This document shows positions 1 through 5,477 of a stretch of DNA of 18,484 nt, piece by piece. The stretch's first letter is position 1, and each line of letters begins with the position of its first letter. A program made the translations under genes and the position numbers. Below the pieces are notes generated by a model. That model searched no databases, was not told where the DNA came from, and was given only the letters and a program-made list of their open reading frames with translations. This stretch comes from an uncultured Fidelibacterota bacterium (GTDB taxonomy: Bacteria; Marinisomatota; Marinisomatia; Marinisomatales; UBA1611), in NCBI GenBank assembly GCA_913041325.1, contig CAJWHU010000012.1:1-18484 (forward strand). The letters run 5' to 3'.

Positions 1-906
1 GTGAGATATTGACATGAAAAGATCTTGGTGGCTAAAAAGACCATCACCATTAATGTCTCCCTCTACAATTTGGTCATAAAAGTCGCTCATGCTGTATTGC
101 ATGAAAAAATTAACTAACTCTTCACTGGAGTGAAATCCCCAATCATACTTAAACCACTCGTGGCCTCCCCCATCTACCTTTATGTGAACAAATTCAGCTG
201 GGGTATCTTGGGATGAAAATGTGTAAAAATGTACATTTGCATTCAATTGGTAATAAGATTCATCAGTGAAATCATTCTGTTCAACCCAGAAGTCTATTGA
301 CTCATCTGGCGTCATTGAGCCCTCTCTGGTGGGTGGGTAGTAGCTCACGACTCCATCGTTTGTTCCATGAATGTGCATAATTGGTATCTCTCTTTCACTA
401 GCGCATTCTTGATTATTATTAAGCATAAAGTTACCCGTAACGGAACCAAATGCTACAATCCTATCAGGCAACTCGCATGCTAGATCATAGGCCATAAACC
501 CTCCATTTGACATTCCACATGCATATATTCGATTTGAGTCTATGGGAAAATTGGAAGAGACACTATCTATGAGAGCATTTATATAACCGACATCATCGAA
601 GAATGAACCCGACCACCAGACACCTGCGTTCCAGCCTGGGAATCCAAAAAAGTTTAAAGCCTGAGGGTAAACAACTGCAATATCTTGCAATGAGGCAAAA
701 TATGTCATTTCACTAGAATTAACTAGACTTTCGATTGTTTGACTAAATCCGTGCATGTTGATGATTAGAGGACGTGGTTCAGTAACATTATCAGGATAGT
801 CAATCCAGTAATATCTAGATGCATTATTATGAGTTAATTCAAACAATTGACACACAGCCAGATCAGATAAAACTAAAACCAAAATTATATACTTTATTTT
901 GCGCAT
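1..906 (-). CDS. Secreted PHB-depolymerase/LpqC-type esterase with C-terminal dockerin-like repeat (partial, 3' end outside window)
   Basis: An alpha/beta-hydrolase of the polyhydroxybutyrate depolymerase / feruloyl esterase (LpqC) type, probably cleaving ester bonds in an extracellular polymer. The first 302 residues are visible. A signal peptide covers about residues 1-20. An HG oxyanion motif lies at 52-53, the nucleophile Ser133 sits in GMSNGG, Asp184 in GTNDG, and His249 in GGGHEW, so the triad is complete. Near residues 283-295 a GDINGDG...D segment has the Asp/Asn spacing of a type I dockerin calcium loop, and the frame is still open at base 1. The start ATG (904-906) is followed directly by the hydrophobic signal. 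No clear Shine-Dalgarno is seen. A terminator-like hairpin lies about 45 bp upstream on the same strand. The exact substrate (PHA, feruloyl or acetyl ester) cannot be told from sequence alone. Confidence 0.88.
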   Translation of the reverse strand, partial: MRKIKYIILVLVLSDLAVCQLFELTHNNASRYYWIDYPDNVTEPRPLIINMHGFSQTIESLVNSSEMTYFASLQDIAVVYPQALNFFGFPGWNAGVWWSGSFFDDVGYINALIDSVSSNFPIDSNRIYACGMSNGGFMAYDLACELPDRIVAFGSVTGNFMLNNNQECASEREIPIMHIHGTNDGVVSYYPPTREGSMTPDESIDFWVEQNDFTDESYYQLNANVHFYTFSSQDTPAEFVHIKVDGGGHEWFKYDWGFHSSEELVNFFMQYSMSDFYDQIVEGDINGDGLFSHQDLFMSISH

Positions 907-918
907 ATACAAAATCAC

Positions 919-931
919 GGTTGAATCAACC
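919..931. repeat. 13-bp palindrome in esterase leader
   Basis: GGTTGA-A-TCAACC is a perfect inverted repeat with 6-bp arms and one central base. It sits 13 bp before the esterase ATG, between that start and the upstream hairpin terminator. The position suits an operator or a small mRNA hairpin. Function is inference. Confidence 0.4.
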
Positions 932-950
932 TGTTAATTTAACCCTAAAA

Positions 951-987
951 CAAAAAACCCCGCTAATAAAACTAAAAAGCGGGGTTT
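951..987 (-). terminator. Rho-independent terminator or attenuator upstream of esterase
   Basis: Ten-base arms AAACCCCGCT (955-964) and AGCGGGGTTT (978-987) pair perfectly around a 13-nt loop. On the minus strand the stem is followed by six Ts (complement of 952-957), as in an intrinsic terminator. On the plus strand the U-tract is only three bases. It lies about 45 bp upstream of the esterase start on the same strand, so it either ends an upstream transcript or acts as an attenuator. Confidence 0.8.
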
Positions 988-1072
988 GTGTACCTATAGA
1001 ACCAAAGGAGCAGTAGGACATAGGTTTATATGAAAAAACTATTTTTAAAAAACAAACAATGCGGATAATAGG

Positions 1073-1119
1073 AATTTCTAGAAAGCAAAAAAGTTTCGTT
1101 CTGAAATTCTAGAACGCAA
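1073..1119. repeat. Pair of near-identical 16-bp repeats each containing TTCTAGAA
   Basis: The 16-mers at 1073-1088 and 1104-1119 match at 14 of 16 positions. Each contains the 8-bp palindrome TTCTAGAA. Their start-to-start spacing is 31 bp, about three helical turns, so both would face the same side of the DNA. This resembles a tandem binding site for a dimeric regulator, but no regulator is identified. Confidence 0.4.
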
Positions 1120-1321
1120 GGTTACCGGTTATTATTTAAAATTTTTAAGCTGATTTCTTATTATTTTATTTAATTTAATGTTTATAATAACAAATGTATA
1201 ATATTATTAAAACGACATACAATCCAAGGAAAATTTTTAAATAAATAAGAATTTCAAGGGAGTTTATAAGAAAAACCCCTAAAACTTTAAAGTGAGAGAA
1301 TAAAGATTAACAAAATAGGTT

Positions 1322-1355
1322 AAAAAAAAGCCCCACAGCAGTGGGGCTTTTTTTT
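1322..1355 (-). terminator. Rho-independent terminator of proteorhodopsin
   Basis: An 8-bp stem AGCCCCAC/GTGGGGCT (1329-1336 and 1341-1348) closes a 4-nt loop and is flanked by eight As on the left and eight Ts on the right. It can therefore work in both directions. It lies about 30 bp beyond the proteorhodopsin stop codon and is the obvious terminator for that gene. Confidence 0.92.
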
Positions 1356-1385
1356 CAAATGACGAATCCGTCTAAGTTTAGAGAA

Positions 1386-2075
1386 CTACTCAGAATCCAT
1401 CTTGGCGCCTACCCATATTGCAAGGCCAAATGCGGTTTTGTTCACTAAATCTGCAACGTTGTATATTATATTTACTGTATGAGGGTCTGTCCCACCTCCT
1501 AGATAACCAAGGAAGTATCCAATTGGATATATTGCCCATCCAGCAGTTAAGATTAATCTCAGGGTGTTAAAAGCAAACTGACCACCAGCATTACCACTTG
1601 ATTCACTAAGTTTGGAAGCTTCACCGCTAAATACTTCGTATATGATATAAATCCATCCAGCCATTCCGATAGCAAAACCTACGGTTGCGTCAAGGAGGCC
1701 TGCTTCACCTAAAAATCCAAAAACTAACATTACTAGAGACGCACCGAGTAATCTCCAAAACAATGCACTGGTAACGGCAGTTACCGCCACGAGGATTAAA
1801 TAGAATTCAACAATTTGAAGCGGCACAGTTATTAGCCAGTCGACATAACGATAAACAGTGGTAGCTTCTCCTGCAGCGTTAAGTTGGCTCATCCTTAAGT
1901 AGTGCCAGAAAGCTACCCCAGTAACAAGACCAGCTACTGTCAATGAAGTTTTCCACTTTCCGCTTACGTCGCCTCTTTCAACAAAGAAAAACACGGTAGA
2001 CGCTAGCATAATGGCTGTCGCAAGCCAGAAAGAAAAGTTAGAAAGTTGTTCTATACCCATTGGTGTTGGTGTCAT
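1386..2075 (-). CDS. Proteorhodopsin, blue-absorbing light-driven proton pump
   Basis: A seven-helix retinal protein of 229 residues that would pump protons out across the inner membrane in light. Helix C reads YRYVDWLITVPLQIVEF. By alignment with green proteorhodopsin, Asp79 is the Schiff-base counter-ion/acceptor (D97), Thr83 is T101, and Glu90 the proton donor (E108), giving the DTE pump motif. Gln87 occupies the spectral tuning site (L/Q105), and Gln there gives blue absorption. His58 matches H75. Lys213 in VNKTAFGL is the retinal-binding lysine. The N-terminus is short with no cleavable signal peptide, unlike the classical SAR86 protein. The start is fixed by GAGGAG (complement of 2083-2088), 7 nt before the ATG. 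The FFFVER..VS.KWKTSLTV segment is very close to proteobacterial homologues and the gene looks more GC-rich than its surroundings, so acquisition by transfer is plausible. No retinal synthesis gene is in the window. Confidence 0.97.
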   Translation of the reverse strand: MTPTPMGIEQLSNFSFWLATAIMLASTVFFFVERGDVSGKWKTSLTVAGLVTGVAFWHYLRMSQLNAAGEATTVYRYVDWLITVPLQIVEFYLILVAVTAVTSALFWRLLGASLVMLVFGFLGEAGLLDATVGFAIGMAGWIYIIYEVFSGEASKLSESSGNAGGQFAFNTLRLILTAGWAIYPIGYFLGYLGGGTDPHTVNIIYNVADLVNKTAFGLAIWVGAKMDSE

Positions 2076-2082
2076 TTTACTT

Positions 2083-2088
2083 CTCCTC
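2083..2088 (-). promoter_or_regulatory. Strong ribosome binding site of proteorhodopsin
   Basis: GAGGAG on the minus strand, 7 nt upstream of the ATG. It is one of the few clear Shine-Dalgarno sites in this window and lies just after the stop codon (2091-2093) of the small upstream frame. Confidence 0.75.
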
Positions 2089-2090
2089 TA

Positions 2091-2234
2091 TTAAATAGTT
2101 TTGGTTCCTAAACATAACAAATATGCATATAAATCATGCTTGGTTACAACAAGATTTTTATTCACGCTTTTGATAGGCATTTTTTCAGCAAGCTCTTTTT
2201 TTAATTGAGACTCAAGCGCATTTTTTTGGGGCAT
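2091..2234 (-). CDS. Small 47-codon frame abutting proteorhodopsin; possible C-terminal part of a split gene
   Basis: This frame runs from ATG 2232-2234 to a TAA at 2091-2093, 15 nt before the proteorhodopsin start codon. The product is Lys-rich at first (a likely short helix with ESQLKKELAEK) and more hydrophobic at the end (HDLYAYLLCLGTKTI). It overlaps the end of the upstream Cys/Lys-rich frame (2201-2287) in the -1 frame. The two join cleanly if the run of seven As in the minus strand is read as eight, giving one 65-residue protein. I do not recognise the family. It may be the second half of a frameshifted gene, a separate peptide coupled to proteorhodopsin, or a chance frame. Confidence 0.35.
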   Translation of the reverse strand: MPQKNALESQLKKELAEKMPIKSVNKNLVVTKHDLYAYLLCLGTKTI

Positions 2235-2287
2235 TTTTTGCAATACCTATTTTTTTTCTTAAACTTTTTACAGCACTTAGTTTTCAT
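2201..2287 (-). CDS. Tiny Cys/Lys-rich (CC-x9-CxxC) peptide, 28 codons
   Basis: The frame starts at ATG 2285-2287. The product begins MKTKCCKKF and continues to YCKKCPKK, so Cys5, Cys6, Cys16 and Cys19 form a CC-x9-C-x2-C set with many lysines, the look of a small metal-binding knuckle. From memory, similar very short CC...CxxCP lysine-rich proteins occur in marine bacteria; this is unverified. A promoter-like TTGAAT - 18 bp - TATATT lies just upstream, with its -10 box only 7 nt before the ATG. The frame stops soon after a run of seven As. Reading one extra A would fuse it to the frame at 2091-2234. Treat as a probable small gene, perhaps frameshifted. Confidence 0.45.
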   Translation of the reverse strand: MKTKCCKKFKKKNRYCKKCPKKMRLSLN

Positions 2288-2294
2288 GCATTCA

Positions 2295-2324
2295 AATATA
2301 ACAAAATATGCTAATGAGATTCAA
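2295..2324 (-). promoter_or_regulatory. Promoter candidate for the small ORF/proteorhodopsin unit
   Basis: On the minus strand TTGAAT (complement of 2319-2324) and TATATT (complement of 2295-2300) are separated by 18 bp. The -10 region also reads TATATTTG, a match to the Bacteroidota -7 consensus TAnnTTTG. The downstream ATG is 7 nt after the -10 box, which would give a leaderless message for the small ORF and a longer leader for proteorhodopsin. Confidence 0.45.
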
Positions 2325-2692
2325 TAGCAACAGCTGTGAACAAATAAAAAAGAAAGTTTTACTAAATTCTTTAGCGCCTACTTAATTGAAAAAAGACCAT
2401 GCTTATCTCTTCCCCGCTGCCAAAATAGATCATATAAATTACCCTAGGGGTAGATTCATACATTTGTTTCCCCTGTATTCCAACTCATAACATTGGTTCC
2501 AATCTAATGAAACCCATCAAGCATGCCTCTAAAATATCAAAAATTAACGCCTAAATATTTTCCCTAGCATCAATTTTGCCAAAGCATAATTCAAAAAAAG
2601 TAAGGTTAGCTATGGATTTTTTTTCATCAGGTTTTTAGGCAAAAGATGAGAACCTATTTTTTATACTACATATTAATGTGCTAATATATGTT
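2325..2692. other. AT-rich non-coding interval
   Basis: Between the proteorhodopsin unit (minus) and the DUF302 gene (plus) I see no plausible gene. A short TACCC-TAG-GGGTA inverted repeat sits at 2440-2452. Promoters for the divergent flanking genes are expected here. TATACT at 2662-2667 is a candidate -10 box for the DUF302 gene, with no good -35 seen. Confidence 0.5.
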
Positions 2693-3082
2693 ATGTATTA
2701 TTATTATTCTAAAGACATTAAATGCAATTTTGAAGATACAGAGAGTAAAGTTCGTGATGTATTAATGGAAGTGGGATTTGGTGTTTTAACAGAAATAAAC
2801 ATAAGAGATGCGTTCAAAGAAAAATTAAACATTGAACATAAAAATTATAAGATACTAGGAGCGTGTAATCCACAGCTCGCTCATCAAGCAATAAACTGTG
2901 AAAACTTTGTTGGAATACTCATGCCCTGTAACATTCTACTAATTGATAATCAGGATGAAACCACGAAAGTAGTCTTCCCTCATGCAGGAAACATTTTAGA
3001 AATAACGGAAAATAATTTAATGTCTGAAATTTCAATTGAAGTTGACAACTTACTGAAATCCGCCTTTAAAAATCTGCAATAG
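2693..3082 (+). CDS. DUF302 family protein
   Basis: A 129-residue DUF302 protein, a small alpha/beta family of unknown biochemical role sometimes fused or linked to redox and sulfur functions. Diagnostic blocks are GFGVLTEINI, YKILGACNP (Cys58) and GILMPCN (Cys79); the two conserved Cys positions are typical. The length is normal for the family. A GTG at 2678 would add five residues (MLIYV), but homologues begin at the MYYYYSK-like strand, so I prefer the ATG at 2693. No clear ribosome site is seen. The next gene starts 53 bp later on the same strand but has its own promoter-like sequence. Confidence 0.88.
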   Translation: MYYYYSKDIKCNFEDTESKVRDVLMEVGFGVLTEINIRDAFKEKLNIEHKNYKILGACNPQLAHQAINCENFVGILMPCNILLIDNQDETTKVVFPHAGNILEITENNLMSEISIEVDNLLKSAFKNLQ

Positions 3083-3088
3083 TAGTGC

Positions 3089-3117
3089 TTGTTCTCTTCA
3101 TTTCATCAATTTATAAT
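3089..3117 (+). promoter_or_regulatory. Promoter candidate for the 97-residue unknown gene
   Basis: TTGTTC (3089-3094), a 17-bp spacer and a perfect TATAAT (3112-3117). Transcription would start near 3124, leaving about a 12-nt leader before the ATG at 3136. The -35 box matches consensus at only three positions. Confidence 0.45.
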
Positions 3118-3135
3118 TTCACAAAACATCTCTAA

Positions 3136-3429
3136 ATGGCATCAAACAAGCTTGATCCCAAACATGAATCGCAAAAAATTGTGATGAGAACAGTAGACTC
3201 TGTTTTTTACAGATCTATTAGAGAAAGAGAAAAGTTGATTGGAGAGGATGCGAAATTGCATAAAGAAAAAATTATGACGCTTGACCTGAATATTTCAATG
3301 TGCATAAAAAAAAGGGCAAAACTCACTAAAGGCGGGTTTAATTATATACCTGAATGTATGTGGAGCTGGAGACCTTACTATCCCATCAATAATAAGCTTC
3401 TACCAAAAATTGCTAAGGCCAGGTTCTAA
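3136..3429 (+). CDS. Hypothetical protein, 97 residues, unrecognised
   Basis: I do not recognise this family. The product is basic and mostly hydrophilic, without signal peptide or membrane segment. A helical, charged first half (RTVDSVFYRSIREREKLIGED) leads to an aromatic C-terminal patch with PECMWSWRPYYP around residues 72-83. It lies between the DUF302 gene and a CPXCG-like zinc protein, all on the plus strand. A perfect TATAAT box lies upstream (3112-3117). No Shine-Dalgarno sequence is visible. The protein-like composition and tight packing between two recognised genes support a real gene. Confidence 0.6.
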   Translation: MASNKLDPKHESQKIVMRTVDSVFYRSIREREKLIGEDAKLHKEKIMTLDLNISMCIKKRAKLTKGGFNYIPECMWSWRPYYPINNKLLPKIAKARF

Positions 3430-3443
3430 GGGTATCCAGCATA

Positions 3444-3623
3444 TTGAATGTTGTAATAAATTGCTATTTTTGTCTCGAGTCTTTCGAAATTTATCTTGAG
3501 ATGATAACTGGAAACACGTCTGAGATATATGACTGTGAAATATGCTGTAATCCAAACCTGATCGCGTATTATATAAAAAACGATAAAATTATAAATCTAG
3601 AGGTCCAAGATGGAAATGCATGA
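3444..3623 (+). CDS. CPXCG-type Cys-rich zinc-binding protein (TTG start)
   Basis: This 59-residue frame matches the Cys-rich CPXCG family of tiny predicted zinc proteins. An N-terminal CYFC pair (Cys7, Cys10) is followed by the family hallmark YDCEICCNP (Cys29, Cys32, Cys33), then a beta-strand tail ending in LEVQ. In the usual family the first pair is CPxCG; here Pro and Gly are replaced (CYFC-L). No ATG or GTG lies between the in-frame stop at 3414 and Cys7, so TTG at 3444 is the only usual start codon, with an AAGGG-like site at 3428-3432 about 11 nt upstream. It starts 14 bp after the 97-residue gene, suggesting co-transcription. Zinc binding is inferred from the family; its cellular role is unknown. 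Confidence 0.72.
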   Translation: MNVVINCYFCLESFEIYLEMITGNTSEIYDCEICCNPNLIAYYIKNDKIINLEVQDGNA

Positions 3624-3664
3624 AAGGTCAAAATATTTTTTCCAGATCAACAGGAAAATTTATT

Positions 3665-3868
3665 TCATGTTTTTTTCCTTTTTTCATTAAGTCTTTTTTG
3701 ATAAGAATCCCTTCTTTCTTTGCTTTGCGACCATGGATATCCATGGTCACTGTCAACGAATTTATCAAAAACATTCTTAGTCGGCTTTATAGCATCTGCA
3801 TTTTTTTTGAGATAGATGGGCACAAAAAAAACAAATACAAACGCTATGAAAAAGATCAATAAGATCAT
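3665..3868 (-). CDS. Small single-pass membrane protein, 67 residues, unknown
   Basis: The first ~19 residues are strongly hydrophobic (ILLIFFIAFVFVFFVPIY), consistent with a membrane anchor. A charged tail follows with PWSQSKERRDSYQKRLNEKRKK at the end. No family is recognised. The opposite-strand frame (3620-3862) has the composition of a shadow, so the minus strand is preferred. It converges with the CPXCG-like gene, which ends 41 bp away. No Shine-Dalgarno sequence is visible before the ATG. Probably a real small gene, but unproven. Confidence 0.5.
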   Translation of the reverse strand: MILLIFFIAFVFVFFVPIYLKKNADAIKPTKNVFDKFVDSDHGYPWSQSKERRDSYQKRLNEKRKKT

Positions 3869-3947
3869 TAAAAAGTAGATTTCTATCTAACGTTAATTTT
3901 TTATGTGATTTAGTTATGCAATTGCAATTATAGAACGAATCACAATC

Positions 3948-4094
3948 TTATCCGAGTCCGATATGATTAAAATACTTTTTATTTTGCTCTATTATTTTTT
4001 CGCTCTCTGTATCTTTCTCAAAAGTGTTTTTAACACCTAATTCATCTCCAAAAAGCTTAAACAAAAACTCGAGTGGTATTTTTACTTTTTTCAT
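3948..4094 (-). CDS. Small hypothetical protein, 48 residues
   Basis: The product begins MKKVKIPLEFLFKLFGDELG and ends NHIGLG. It has a short amphipathic, hydrophobic N-terminal half and a charged second half, with no cysteines and no signal peptide. The frame is open upstream to 4151, but AAGGGA (complement of 4101-4106) lies 6 nt before the ATG at 4092-4094 and decides the start. No family is recognised. It lies upstream of, and on the same strand as, the 67-residue membrane protein, with a 79-bp gap. Confidence 0.5.
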   Translation of the reverse strand: MKKVKIPLEFLFKLFGDELGVKNTFEKDTESEKIIEQNKKYFNHIGLG

Positions 4095-4100
4095 TATAAA

Positions 4101-4106
4101 TCCCTT
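4101..4106 (-). promoter_or_regulatory. Ribosome binding site deciding the 48-residue ORF start
   Basis: AAGGGA on the minus strand, 6 nt before the ATG at 4094. It favours the internal Met over the longer frame that starts at 4151. Confidence 0.55.
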
Positions 4107-4335
4107 ACATATTTTCCTGATTGTTGCAAAATCCATTCCGTCAGGATTCATATGTCATAATTACAACCAATAAAATTTTATTTTGAAAGATTATGATCTT
4201 TTGTCATGAGCTTATGAAATTTTGGCATCTTAGTGGTGAACCATACTTGTCTTATGATATCGCGAGTTGATAACTATGATTTACTTATTTTAGCTTTAGC
4301 TCTTTAACAAAACATTGATAACTTCAATTAGTTAA

Positions 4336-5445
4336 GTGATCAAGTCTATTTTATTTTACGTATCAGTTGTTTTTATCATTCTGATAACAGCAATTGTAAT
4401 TTTCATAAATACAGCACCTCAATTTGGAGGTAATCCGTCCCAAAGCCAGAAAAACTATTACAAAACATTATCAAACTACCATGACAACGGTTTTGAAACT
4501 ATTCAAAAAACGCCTATGATGACCGGACAAATCTCTACCTGGGATTTTTTAATGGTTGACTCGTCACGATTTCCTGATACAGCTATTGTTCCAACTAAAA
4601 TAAACTATTCGGTTTTTAAAGAAATTCAAGGACAGGCTTATAAAATTGCCTGGCTGGGACATTCAGGATTTATTATGAATATTAGTGGAGAAATAATTTT
4701 ATTAGATCCAATGTTAGGAAGCCATGCAGCCCCAGTTCCAATTCCTCAACTCAAGAGGTATACCGAAATAATACCCATTGAACCTGAATCTATTTCAGAA
4801 GTTGATGTTGTTTTATTTTCGCATGACCATTACGATCACTTAGATCATTCAACGATAAAATCGATCAAAGAGAATGTTAAAAATTTTGTAGTCCCCTTAG
4901 GAGTAGGCAACCACTTAAAAAGATGGGGAGTGGATGAAAATCAAATAACTGAATTAAACTGGAATGATTCATTTAAACTAAATGATGTCGAATATGTTTG
5001 CCTCACTGCGAGACATTTCTCAGGAAGAGGGCCCCTAAATAGAAATAGTACACTTTGGAGTTCGTGGGCAATAAAATCTAAATTTGTTAAGATATATTTT
5101 AGCGGCGATAGTGGTTATGGAGACCATTACAAAAGCATCGGTGATAAACATGGTCCCTTCGATATATCACTTTTGGACTGCGGACAGTATAATAGAGCGT
5201 GGAAATTTTCCCACATGTTTCCCCCAGAGGCAGTACTAGCTGCAAAGGATCTTAATACTGATTTTTTCATCCCAATTCACTGGGCGGGCTTTACTCTTGC
5301 AATGCACCCCTGGGATGAACCCGTGAAAGAGGCCGTAAAATTTGCTGATAAATTAGGACTTAAATATTTAACACCACAGATAGGTGAAATAGTCACACAA
5401 GAAACCTTGAGTAAATCTAGAGATCAATGGTGGATGAAATATTGA
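4336..5445 (+). CDS. Membrane-anchored MBL-fold metal-dependent hydrolase (NAPE-PLD/UlaG-like)
   Basis: A 369-residue metallo-beta-lactamase-fold hydrolase of the N-acylphosphatidylethanolamine phospholipase D / RomA-like group. Residues 5-25 form an N-terminal membrane anchor or uncleaved signal, so the domain probably faces the periplasm. Metal ligands are all present: HDHYDH at 163-168 (His163, His165, Asp167, His168), His227 in ARHFSGRG, Asp258 in FSGDSGYG and His315 in IPIHWAGF. The GHSGF block at 108-112 and LLDPMLG at 122-128 are typical for this group. The GTG start follows an in-frame TAA (4333-4335), so it is the first possible codon. No Shine-Dalgarno is visible. The substrate is unknown; a phosphodiester or lipid-like substrate is likely from the family. 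It converges with the sorted propeller protein downstream. Confidence 0.9.
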   Translation: MIKSILFYVSVVFIILITAIVIFINTAPQFGGNPSQSQKNYYKTLSNYHDNGFETIQKTPMMTGQISTWDFLMVDSSRFPDTAIVPTKINYSVFKEIQGQAYKIAWLGHSGFIMNISGEIILLDPMLGSHAAPVPIPQLKRYTEIIPIEPESISEVDVVLFSHDHYDHLDHSTIKSIKENVKNFVVPLGVGNHLKRWGVDENQITELNWNDSFKLNDVEYVCLTARHFSGRGPLNRNSTLWSSWAIKSKFVKIYFSGDSGYGDHYKSIGDKHGPFDISLLDCGQYNRAWKFSHMFPPEAVLAAKDLNTDFFIPIHWAGFTLAMHPWDEPVKEAVKFADKLGLKYLTPQIGEIVTQETLSKSRDQWWMKY

Positions 5446-5477
5446 GATTATAACCACAAGTAGCTACTCAAAACGAA

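Larger units (their letters stand above)
907..1385. other. Non-coding interval between esterase and proteorhodopsin
   Basis: This 479-bp AT-rich stretch shows no convincing gene on either strand. It holds a palindrome (919-931), two intrinsic terminators (951-987 and 1322-1355), and a pair of TTCTAGAA palindromes 31 bp apart (1076-1083 and 1107-1114). The 340 bp between the terminators could carry an unrecognised small RNA or a long leader for the esterase gene. No tRNA fold was recognised. Confidence 0.6.

Noticed and set aside
819..1016. Plus-strand frame of 65 codons
   Set aside because: It overlaps the esterase N-terminus on the opposite strand and runs through the terminator hairpin; low-complexity, no family match.
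992..1025. ACCTAT/ATAGGT inverted repeat considered as a tRNA-like or riboswitch stem
   Set aside because: Only 6 bp with a 22-nt loop, no cloverleaf arms and no known riboswitch core.
2678..2692. GTG start giving five extra residues on the DUF302 protein
   Set aside because: DUF302 homologues begin near the YYYYSK strand, and no ribosome site supports the GTG.
3620..3862. Plus-strand frame of 80 codons opposite the 67-residue membrane protein
   Set aside because: Its hydrophobic/aromatic composition is that of an antisense shadow; the minus strand gives a more protein-like product with anchor and charged tail.
4095..4151. Longer N-terminus of the 48-residue ORF (ATG at 4151)
   Set aside because: A clear AAGGGA site precedes the internal Met; the upstream start has none.
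5459..5468. AGTAGCTACT palindrome between the convergent MBL and propeller genes, considered as a terminator
   Set aside because: Short stem with no loop space and no U-run.
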